Of a stretch of 26,705 nt of DNA, positions 1 to 7,036 are shown in pieces. The DNA comes from Nemertoderma westbladi (Eukaryota > Xenacoelomorpha > Nemertodermatida > Nemertodermatidae). Position 1 is the stretch's first letter. Every line of letters starts with the position of its first letter. The position numbers were made by a program, and so were the translations under genes. Location: the NCBI GenBank assembly GCA_032718475.1, contig JAUCBJ010004532.1, forward strand, positions 1-26,705, read 5' to 3'. The notes under the pieces were generated by a model, which searched no databases, was not told the DNA's origin, and worked only from the letters and a program-made list of their open reading frames with translations.

Positions 1-180
1 AGATCCATCTTCTACTTCTAGCCTGGAGTAGAAGCAGTTCCGCTGCAAATAGTGCCCCTCAAAAAGAGGATCCATTACTGTATCTGGGACGCGGTGTTGA
101 CTTGTTGACGAGATGCTATTATTAGGTGCAATGAGATACCCATTGCGTATCTTATTCAGTCAATCAATTCTCCACGACCT
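1..180 (+). repeat. Dispersed repeat fragment, related to 9060-9270
   Basis: The stretch contains the landmarks gtagaagcagttccgc, ctcaaaa(a)gagg, ggacgcg, ttgacttgttgacgaga and cattgcgtatct in this order. The same landmarks occur in the same order on the opposite strand at 9060-9270. The two copies have diverged: the copy at 9 kb has an extra segment of several tens of bases between ggacgcg and ttgacttgttgac. No coding potential was recognised. The left end lies outside the window. Confidence 0.7.
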
Positions 181-572
181 ACATGGTATTCGATAAAGGT
201 GATTCAATATGGTGAATTAAAATAATCAATCTATGTTTTAGAACATTAGTATTAAAGTATATATTTTACCAACACAAGTCTATTAATATAAATTTAAAAC
301 AGTATGGAAAAATATGTTTCTTTACAATAATAGTCAATTTGGCGTATCCTACATCAAAGTATCTAGTATAATTAGGAGCCCGCTCGACAGGCGGGATACT
401 TACTGTAAAAATTTGTGGGATACTTACTGTAATAATCTCAGGATATATAACATTGACTGACTGACTGATAATTATCCAGGTTCAGGCACTTCCTGCATGG
501 CGACTTTGTTGAAATTTTACAAGTAAATTGCTTTGGTGGTTCATAATCGCGTTACAAAATATCAGATCGATT
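181..572. other. AT-rich spacer
   Basis: No gene was recognised. The only structure is a short direct duplication of the phrase gggatacttactgtaa near 393 and 418, and a tgactgactgactga run near 455-470. Confidence 0.6.
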
Positions 573-845
573 CTATGTGTGGTATTCGATATATTTCGTT
601 TTTTTGAAATTATTTTGTCGCGAAATTAAAAGCAATGGTAAAGTAACAACTCCTCCCTGAGCTGCTGCAGCAGCTAGCTGTGTAGAAATGGTTGAGTGCA
701 GGGCTGCCTGATATAGAATTCCATCAAGGCAGAATTTCTTGACTACACCCCTTCTGCTGCTGGATGAGTCTACACATCCTTTATCAGCTCTCAGGGATAG
801 GCAGAAAATAGTTGAGTTGTCAATAAACAAAATAAAATATACCAC
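573..845 (-). other. Unassigned open frame, possible exon
   Basis: A minus-strand frame of about 90 codons is open but begins at a GTG, not an ATG. Its middle (about 640-790) is clearly less AT-rich than the surroundings and encodes a stretch with an alanine run (QLAAAAAQ) and a serine run (DSSSSRR). A pyrimidine-rich tract followed by ag precedes the GC-richer part on the minus strand, as an acceptor site would. I see no convincing donor. I do not recognise a family. It could be an exon, a fragment of a repeat that once coded, or chance. Confidence 0.2.
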
Positions 846-1484
846 TGCAGTAGGATTATATTATTATTCCACGAATCATTGGGCTGATTATTTTGTATAG
901 GATATATGTAGAATGTTCTTAAGAATAATATTCTTATTTTTTTATTACATAGGATTAGCATCATTTTTTAGCTGAAGCATTAATAGTGTAAATTAATTTA
1001 ATTATATTTTAATACCATTACTACATTGGCATACTGTAAGATAAGTTTTAACATTTCTTACAAATAGGGTTGCGAGCATAAAACGCAAATCACGCAAATT
1101 TAAAAGAACCGGGTGTGTTGTCATAGCAAAGTTTCATTTTTTATTATGTGGGACGAGCCGCAAAGTCAGCTAGCCTCACGCCTTACAGTTTATACAATTG
1201 TTTAGTTTACTTACTGCTGACTGACAAGGTTTATTTGTAATAGTCTTGGCTATGATTCTTCCCCCGGGCTCCTTCCAGCCAGCTTGCTGGCTTTCTAGTT
1301 AAAACTAGTTAACTTGTGTCAGGAAACGACGTCTATATAGTGTTACTAATGTTTATTTAGCCTTCAAGGAATTTATATCCGTATAAACTGGCAGTTTGTC
1401 TGATTAATATTGTTATCTATCTATCTTGGAATTAATTAGCCTCGCACAGAAACATTACATTGAATTGTAGCCACAAAAACTAGA
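846..1484. other. Spacer without recognised gene
   Basis: AT-rich, with a moderately GC-rich patch around 1255-1310. No coding frame, RNA gene or clear repeat was recognised. Confidence 0.5.
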
Positions 1485-1905
1485 TATTGTTACAGATCTG
1501 GATTCCTTACAATGTTAGCTTTCCAGTTATACCAACAAACCACCACAAGAATAAAGAATATCAGCAGTGCGGCGGGTGAGTACAAAACAAAGACCCAAAT
1601 AATAAAGACCTGTGTACAAAACTCATGGGTTAACTTTCGTTTATTGTTTTGGTTCCCCCAACACGCCTCTGTAACCTGCACCTTTAGCTTAGGACCCATT
1701 GTCATTTAAAGGAGCAGGTTACAGAGGCGTGTTGGGGGAACCAAAATAATAAACACAAGTTAACACACATGTTACAAGATTATGCAGGTCGTCATAATTG
1801 GGTCTTTGTTTTGTACTCACCCGCAGTGCGACTGCAGCAGCTGAGCAACATATCACCAAGAGACACCTTTCTCAAACACTTGTAGCTACATATTGAATAC
1901 TAAAA
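1485..1905 (+). repeat. Copy of foldback repeat family, interrupted by a nested element
   Basis: The outer parts (about 1497-1572 and 1824-1893) align in order with the right arm of the palindrome at 26448-26578. Shared landmarks are gattcc/gaatcc, ataccaacaaac/gtaccaacaaac, aagaata, the block gcagtgcgactg/gcggtgggactg, and agacacctttctcaaac/agacaccttttttaaac followed by ttgtagcta/ctgtagcta. The copy here is split by the 251-bp element at 1573-1823; the copy at 26.5 kb is not. A 71-codon minus-strand frame over this region and a 64-codon one at 26440-26634 share a VCWY-x-W-x-A-type segment because of this common DNA, not because they are known proteins. Confidence 0.7.
1573..1823. mobile_element. 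Nested palindromic MITE with 7-8 bp target duplication
   Basis: The ends are inverted copies: cgggtgagtacaaaacaaag at the left and its complement at the right. Homology continues inward to give imperfect arms of about 110 bp around a loop of about 25 bases near 1686-1712. The element is flanked by cagtgcgg (1565-1572) and cagtgcga (1824-1831), a 7-base exact or 8-base near-exact direct repeat. The related uninterrupted sequence at about 26513-26524 reads gcggtgggactg, which marks the insertion point. The internal motif gagcaggttaca recurs near 24513, 25666 and, as gagcagcttaca, 26660, so fragments of the family are scattered through the window. No transposase lies inside. The superfamily is unclear: a target duplication of about 8 bp fits hAT or P, but the termini are not typical of hAT. 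Confidence 0.75.
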
Positions 1906-2025
1906 CAATTCTAATTGACCCCTTAAGAAGTCGGGAGGACAAACAATAATATATATTTCAAATGCGATCTCAATAGTTAAGCACATGGGTCCTATAAAGT
2001 TAAAAATACGAAAGAAGTAACTCTA

Positions 2026-2817
2026 CTAGCAGTCCATCGCCTTGTCCACTTTGTGTATGAAACTGAGTAGGGAAGTTTTATTCTGGCAGGTTGAGTTGGG
2101 GAGCGGCGGTACATCAGTGACTGAGTCACCGGAGCTTTCCTCGCTGTCACTGGAATCGGAAGCGAAGTTCAGTAGGGAGGGAAAGATAGAAAGAGTTGGT
2201 TGGGAGTTGGGGTGTGAGGTTGTAACTGCGGTCCCGGCTGTTAGTGTGGTATCAGTTTCGGATGTAGCCTCAGAACCGGGACCAACCTTCCCTTGACTAC
2301 CGGCAGTAAGAACCGCCACTTTACTTGGTTGTTTTTCCATATCAACTCCAGTACATTTACGTTTTATCGCCCCTTTCAGAAGAGCTGACTGCGATTTGAC
2401 CTGTTTAATTGGTGATCGATTGAGTTTAACTTCACGAACATTATCCTTTACTGTCACTAGTTCTTCCACTGAGTTCCTATATTCATCTAATAACTGCTTC
2501 TCCTCACGTATTTTGGATATCTCGGTGGCTCTTTGTACTGCGTCGACCGTGTCCAGGAATTTCGCTTCCTCGTCGTCTAAACCCCGGATTTGGTTTTTGA
2601 ATTTATGTTGCTCCTCGAAATCCTCCTGTTTGCGGTCCCGTTGGTCTTTTAGTTTCTGCCACAATGGCCGGTTGTCGTCCGGATCGTCCTGTTCTTCCGG
2701 GGCTTCTTCCGGGTCCTCCGGTTTCCGAACCCGATCCCATTCTTCCTGTCGACGTATTCGTGCTTCCTGAACATCTGTTTCTTTGACGAATTTATATGTT
2801 AATTCATGGTTGGCCAT
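2026..2817 (-). CDS. PSME3IP1: PSME3-interacting protein (FAM192A/NIP30 family), single exon
   Basis: 263 residues, ATG to TAG. The ATG has G at -3 and +4, and an in-frame TAA lies seven codons upstream (2836-2838), so this is the natural start. Residues 22-42 (RRQEEWDRVRKPEDPEEAPE) and 56-89 (ending in KFKNQIRGLDDEEAKFLD) carry the highly charged NIP30 signature. A helical, charged region follows to about 130, then a basic patch (147-155) and a variable Ser/Thr-rich linker. Residues 211-231 (IFPSLLNFASDSSDSEESSG) match the conserved C-terminal motif with acidic serines of casein-kinase-2 type. In the human family this C-terminal part binds the PA28-gamma (PSME3) proteasome activator in the nucleus, and phosphorylation strengthens binding. 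Length is close to the human protein. The human gene has introns; this copy has none, so it may be an intron-poor ortholog or an intact retrocopy. No poly(A) tail remnant is visible downstream. A P-type transposon ends 167 bp upstream of the start. Confidence 0.85.
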   Translation of the reverse strand: MANHELTYKFVKETDVQEARIRRQEEWDRVRKPEDPEEAPEEQDDPDDNRPLWQKLKDQRDRKQEDFEEQHKFKNQIRGLDDEEAKFLDTVDAVQRATEISKIREEKQLLDEYRNSVEELVTVKDNVREVKLNRSPIKQVKSQSALLKGAIKRKCTGVDMEKQPSKVAVLTAGSQGKVGPGSEATSETDTTLTAGTAVTTSHPNSQPTLSIFPSLLNFASDSSDSEESSGDSVTDVPPLPNSTCQNKTSLLSFIHKVDKAMDC

Positions 2818-2976
2818 TACCAGATTACGCAGCGATTAGTAGACCTACACAGCTACACGGCTAGGCCTACACTATTTTGCAATTGTGTAATTGGTACCGG
2901 TAGTTATGTACCGGCAAGGCTGCAGCAAGGCAGAAAGGGGAGTTCAGTAAGGTAAGGCCTAGCAGCCTAGTTATAT

Positions 2977-2984
2977 CGTAGCGT
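2977..2984. repeat. Target site duplication, left copy (cgtagcgt)
   Basis: The 8 bases cgtagcgt directly precede the left terminal inverted repeat and recur exactly at 5480-5487 directly after the right one. The match does not extend further on either side. Eight bases is the duplication length of the P superfamily (and also of hAT). Confidence 0.93.
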
Positions 2985-3051
2985 CAAGGACTGCTATACT
3001 ACAGGACTGGCACACTGAATATCCAGACCCCGCTAGCGGGGTCCATTAGTT
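2985..3051 (+). repeat. Left terminal inverted repeat of P-type element
   Basis: 67 bp, a perfect inverted match to 5413-5479. It contains an 18-bp perfect palindrome, gaccccgctagcggggtc, at 3026-3043, which could be a protein binding site or could form a cruciform. Confidence 0.95.
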
Positions 3052-3279
3052 GCAGAATTCCAGTACTGCTGTCTGGCTGTACAACTGTGTAATCAACCCA
3101 ATTACTTACCGGTATGTACTTTATTAAATCAGTGGATTTATATTTATGTATTATTATTTAGTAATGTTTAAAAAGGTTTAACATAACTACAGGCTGACAG
3201 GCTGCAGCTTAGTACCGGTAGCTACAGTAGTTTTAACACACATCACAGTAATATCAGATTATTCGGGTTATAAACTGGA

Positions 3280-3693
3280 ATGGGGAAACACTGTTGTGTG
3301 TATGGATGCGATGACAACTACGAGGGAAGAACTGTACGAACTTTCAAGCTCCCATTCGGCGTGGAACGTCAGCAATGGATTGCTACTCTTCCAAAGCGGT
3401 CTGCTCCTGATGGATCGCCCATAAAGTATAGCGCCGATGCTGTTATTTGTATCCGACATTGGCCAGGATTCCCGCAGGATATCCCTCATCGGAAGGTTCC
3501 CGGAGGAGCGTTGCGGCCGACTATCCTGCCATTCTTCTTTCCTGGGGTTCCAGCATCCTGTGTTCCTCCGCCACCAGGGAAGTTACGAGCGGAGCCACCG
3601 ATCGAAGAGCGACAGGTTCAATCGCTAAACCGCCGGGTTCGATATCTTCCGTGGCGATGTCGAAACGTGGATTCGCAACGATGTTCATGTTGA
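3280..3693 (+). CDS. THAP-domain N-terminal part of P-type transposase
   Basis: 137 codons from an ATG with G at -3 and +4. THAP domains are zinc-coordinating DNA-binding domains that recognise transposon ends in P-type transposases. The C2CH ligands are visible: C6 (or C5), C10, C57 and H60, giving C-x3-C-x46-C-x2-H, within the family range. Trp33, the FKLPF segment (22-26) and the CIRHWPGF segment are in the expected places. The following RPTILPFFFPGVPAS segment (79-93) corresponds to the AVPTIF-like box, in the version seen in THAP-bearing P-like transposons (RP..PPS.F..VP.S). After about residue 100 the sequence loses resemblance; residues 107-122 could begin a coiled coil. The frame then stops, and the next transposase block lies in another frame from about 3734. 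This means either an intron between the blocks, as real P elements have, or a frameshift. Confidence 0.8.
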   Translation: MGKHCCVYGCDDNYEGRTVRTFKLPFGVERQQWIATLPKRSAPDGSPIKYSADAVICIRHWPGFPQDIPHRKVPGGALRPTILPFFFPGVPASCVPPPPGKLRAEPPIEERQVQSLNRRVRYLPWRCRNVDSQRCSC

Positions 3694-3733
3694 ATCCGTC
3701 GATATATTTGTTAAGATAACTGCTGATTTCATT

Positions 3734-4573
3734 ATGCTGTATGTTTTTGTCAGCGATTCCTACGCTGGCAAAATATGTATTGAAACGAGGCAGCTTCTCT
3801 GCAGTGATATCTATGTTACTGCGTTTAATCCTACTAACAAACGTATATCGCTTAACTATTGCCTCGCTCCTAATGCGCAGCTCATTCGCTGGTCCCAGCT
3901 GTTGGAAGTTATTGTCACAGTTAAACGAAGCGTGGTAGGAACGACCGAGAACTTGCTGCTGAAAGCCCGAGAGTTGATTGATGACGCTATCGCCTCCAGT
4001 TCTGATTATAAATACAAAACCCAGCTGGAGTTTATATCCCATCAGTTGCAGCTGCATTGTAGCGGTTCAAAGTGTTACTCACAGTCGGATTATCTACTGG
4101 CTGTTCAGGGCTACCCGCGTCTGCCATATAGTATACTGCGGCAGATTGCTATTCTTCCATGCGAAAAGAAGATAAGATCGCTAAAACAGGGAGTCACCAG
4201 TGATTTGCTCATAGAAATGGCCATTCGTAAAGCAAAGAACAGCTTACCAGCTGGTACGCCTGCTGCCGAATCCCCAAAGGCGATTCTTATAACAGACGAA
4301 GTAAAGGTGGTTCCCAAACTATTGTATCAAGGACATGGAGTGTTTGGCTATGCTAAGGATGACCCATCGGAGTTGGCCAACTCAGTCCTCTGCTTGATGG
4401 TTAAGATTTTATACGGGGGACCTTCAGTGATGGTGCAGATGATTCCAGTTCATTCCATGACAGCCCTATTTGCCCATACGTGTATCAAGGAAGCAATTAC
4501 CTCTTTCCACAAACATGGCGGCTATCTAGGGGTGGATTACAGCTGCCATCACATGAGTTGGTTTGGTGGGTAA
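3734..4573 (+). pseudogene. P-element-type transposase core, interrupted
   Basis: This 279-codon frame has an ATG but is probably the continuation of the THAP block at 3280. Residues 95-150 (containing QLEFISHQLQ, YSQSDYLLAV, YSILRQIAILPCEKKIRSL) match the conserved region before the catalytic domain of P-type transposases, which ends in a Tyr...LR...LP...TLR pattern. Residues 184-262 match the start of the RNase-H-like domain: ILITDEVKVVPKLLY (Asp188 is the likely first catalytic Asp), GVFGYA, an alanine/leucine-rich strand VLCLMVKIL, VQMIPV, and an amphipathic helix ending in HKHGG. The frame then degenerates and stops at 4571-4573. Residues 1-90 are less convincing; part may be intron. Function is presumably lost in this copy unless splicing rescues it. 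Confidence 0.72.
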
Positions 4574-4836
4574 TGGTGTCAGCGACATGGGTAGATTCGG
4601 TACCTGATGGAACCATACTATGCTACCGTCAATTAGCGCAGGTGGTCAAAACCATCGCTGTACAGTACGATATAATACCAGCACCCCCCGCAGTTGCATG
4701 TACCACCCTTGCGAACACACTGTTAAACGGAATGCAGAAACGCTCCAGCATGATGTGCTCTGAAAAGCGATCTTCCGAAGGTCACGGAACCAACAGGAAA
4801 TTTCTCCGCATTGCCGGTCTGGATAAAGGACATTAA
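4557..4836 (+). pseudogene. Frameshifted remnant after the P-type core
   Basis: The third plus frame from 4557 reads VGLVGNGVSDMGRFGT and then a stop at 4605. The SDMG phrase resembles the strand that carries the second catalytic Asp in P-type transposases (Asp codon 4584-4586), so the frame appears shifted by a small indel near 4520-4556. Further on, the same frame has a VKRNAETL phrase (about 4710-4733) that may correspond to the later A..L helix of the family, then stops. A first-frame reading (4480-4836) is open but shows no family resemblance. The expected third catalytic acidic residue was not found. The call rests on short matches only. Confidence 0.4.
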
Positions 4837-4839
4837 TCT

Positions 4840-5412
4840 TCTGTAGTGAAGATTGACTATTCGACTATCTATTAATTTAATTGTAATTAATTTTGATAAT
4901 TCAATATGCCTTCAGACATATGTCACATACTGTAATACAACTCAACCCAAATGCCCCTTTTAAGGGCCAATTGCTGTTGTTATTTTGAATCGAGTGTGTC
5001 TACCTACACTGCCGGCAATTTATACATATGAAAACCATTGCAGATTGAAATAGCAGCTGCTGGAAATAAATAAATTTTCTAATCGTTATTTAATATTCAT
5101 TTTGCGTGTTAAAATTTATAATCTTAAATTGCAGATCACAAGAATGTCAACATTATGAAATCTGTACAGTAAAGCTTCAACCACTACGTGGCTCGCCCCA
5201 CTAAGATGTTTAATTAATGTATTAGGCTGGGCTGGTGGCGAGAGTAGTGGGCGGTGCCGGTGGTGTCTGAATTTATTATGCATAGTACACGAGCACGATT
5301 ACTACCATACAGTATTATTGTATATGGACTATCACTGGCTTAGCAATAATTATATCAGCCTCAAACGTTAAAGCAGGCAGCGAGGCAGGTTTGTTTGGCC
5401 ATATTAGAAGGG
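4840..5412 (+). other. Untranslated 3' part of the P-type element
   Basis: AT-rich and without coding frames. AATAAA at 5065-5070 is a candidate polyadenylation signal for the transposase transcript. The stretch up to 5412 lies inside the terminal repeats and so moves with the element. Confidence 0.6.
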
Positions 5413-5479
5413 AACTAATGGACCCCGCTAGCGGGGTCTGGATATTCAGTGTGCCAGTCCTGTAGTATAGCAGTCCTTG
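5413..5479 (-). repeat. Right terminal inverted repeat of P-type element
   Basis: 67 bp, a perfect inverted match to 2985-3051. The internal 18-bp palindrome lies at 5421-5438. Confidence 0.95.
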
Positions 5480-5487
5480 CGTAGCGT
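5480..5487. repeat. Target site duplication, right copy (cgtagcgt)
   Basis: Exact direct copy of 2977-2984. The reconstructed empty site reads ttatatcgtagcgtatatca, partly self-complementary around its centre, in keeping with the known preference of P elements for palindrome-like targets. Confidence 0.93.
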
Positions 5488-5652
5488 ATATCAGTATATA
5501 GCAGTGGACAGTGGTAGGCCTACAGACAGACAGAGCTGCCGAGGCAGAGTGAGTGTGGTCGTGGTAGGCCTAGGCCTACCTGGTGTAGTCCTGTCTGCCT
5601 GTAGTCAACACACGGCAGCACGGCTGCACGGATATTGCTTATCAATACACAA

Positions 5653-6165
5653 TAGCTCACTTTGCCCCATGAGTGGGGTAAATTGAGCTACTTGTGTGCT
5701 CTAAACAAAAGGCAGTAGGGAACATACCCTTAAATAAGCTCCAAAAGTGGGTTCTTATTTAAGGAAAATGGCTCTTATTTAGGGGTTTTTGGGCCTTTTT
5801 TGGATAATTTTTCGATATAATATGCAATAACTTGTTTCAGGAAAAAATACCGCATAATTTTATTTCACAATGTAAAAGTTGGGTCTTTCTTGAACATAAA
5901 GCAAAAAACCAGAAAACATTTCACCGTCCGGTTTTTTTTCTACAAGCGTTTTAAAATTGCATCAAAAATACGACTAGTTCCTAAATAAGGGGGATTTTTT
6001 AAATTTACCTTATTTAAGATATCGAAATTGTACACATAAATACTAAAAGTCCCTAAATAAGAACTTTTTGACCTGGGTTTCTTATTTAGGAATACAATTG
6101 TATTCCAAAATCTACACATTCCTTAAATAAAATAAATATTCCTTATTCCTTACAGTATGTGTTAC
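5653..6165 (+). repeat. Dispersed repeat rich in CTTATTTAAG motifs, forward copy
   Basis: Starts with an imperfect 16-bp hairpin (5653-5668 with 5675-5690, tagctcactttgcccc type), then gctctaaaca and gcagtagggaacatacc. The block 5705-6165 matches the reverse complement of about 9280-9722 almost throughout, with point differences. Within it at least seven copies of a 10-11 bp motif ccttaaataag/cttatttagg occur in both orientations, giving many possible short stems. The phrase accgtccggttttttttct lies mid-element. No coding frame is visible. Confidence 0.85.
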
Positions 6166-6703
6166 ACTTCTTTCATAATTCTTTGATTTATGTCAGTCTG
6201 TATATTGCTAATGGTAATTGTTGGGTTAAGGATAAGGACAATGGTTGCACTGCACTCTATAAATCCTCTATAGAATATCGTATCATAATGAAGTTGCTAG
6301 CACTGGCATTCTCACCTCACACAGTAGCATAGAATAGCCCATTGATATTCAAAGGAATAGCCCATCGCCCATCTGAGCGCACATACATTGTCACGTATTT
6401 CGATGAAACATGACTCAAGTAACTGGACATCGCCGCACAGTTTCGAAAAACTAACTTGTGTCCTGCATTTCCTCTTCTGCCCCGCGTTACACCCCACTGG
6501 ATTATCCACAATGTTGTACTTGAAAGGTGTGAAAAAAGTGAAAAACCAGATGTCAATGTCATGTCAATAGACATAAAGATGGTTCGGTTGGGCATGGGCA
6601 GCTGATAGACGTTATGAAGGTTAAAGATGATGACTGGATGACGTTTTGGTTCAACTGGCTCAGGCATGAGTGGGACACGTTCGTGGGACCTTTGCGCAGC
6701 ATG
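6166..6703. other. Spacer without recognised gene
   Basis: A minus-strand frame of 116 codons (6317-6667) and overlapping shorter frames exist, but none resembles a known protein or shows a convincing start context. Confidence 0.5.
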
Positions 6704-6998
6704 AAGTGAGCAAAGCCTTAGCTAGCCCAGGCTGATAGGGGCCCCACCCCATTAACATGATGTCTTTCGTTAGTCAGAGGTCATTCAACACAATACTCGT
6801 CTCCTTAATTTGCCTCATTGCGTTCGTTTGTTTTTTTTACCAAACTTCAGATTATTTCTAATCTTTTGACAGACTACATACATACTAAGTTTCGTTTAAT
6901 TTCATCAAGGAATGACCGAGTTATTAGCGATAAAAAATTTACAACGACGACAGACAACTCGTTAATAGCACCCATATGCTAAAGGCTTCGCTCACTTG
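6704..6998. mobile_element. Small inverted-repeat element (MITE candidate)
   Basis: The left end aagtgagcaaagccttagc (6704 onward) is an imperfect inverted match to gctaaaggcttcgctcactt ending at about 6998. The interior holds aggaatgaccgagttattagcg, a phrase typical of dispersed non-coding repeats in marine invertebrates (recollection, not a search). A target duplication could not be fixed. Confidence 0.5.
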
Positions 6999-7036
6999 AA
7001 CGTGGCTCTCCCCCACATTCAATCCGGTTCGACGCA

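Larger units (their letters stand above)
2985..5479 (+). mobile_element. P-superfamily DNA transposon (2495 bp), ends intact, gene disrupted
   Basis: The element runs from a left terminal inverted repeat (2985-3051) to a right one (5413-5479). These are 67 bp long and identical when one is reverse-complemented. The termini read CAAGGACTGC...; Drosophila P elements also start with CA. An exact 8-bp direct repeat flanks it. Inside, on the plus strand, are a THAP domain (3280-3555) and P-element-type transposase core segments (about 3990-4605), followed by AT-rich untranslated sequence with AATAAA at 5065-5070. The coding parts lie in different frames and the second half of the RNase-H-like catalytic region and the C-terminal region are mostly missing. 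This copy is therefore probably non-autonomous. Identical ends suggest recent movement, perhaps powered in trans by an intact relative. Confidence 0.9.

Noticed and set aside
1490-1705. 71-codon minus-strand frame sharing a short segment with the frame at 26440-26634
   Set aside because: The similarity comes from shared non-coding foldback repeat DNA; the 1490 frame runs across the boundary of the nested element.
2042-2770. Plus-strand frames rich in serine opposite PSME3IP1
   Set aside because: Antisense reading of a Glu/Asp-rich gene; no independent support.
3521-4057. 178-codon minus-strand frame opposite the P-type transposase
   Set aside because: No family resemblance, and it overlaps plus-strand THAP and transposase blocks with recognisable motifs; treated as antisense shadow.
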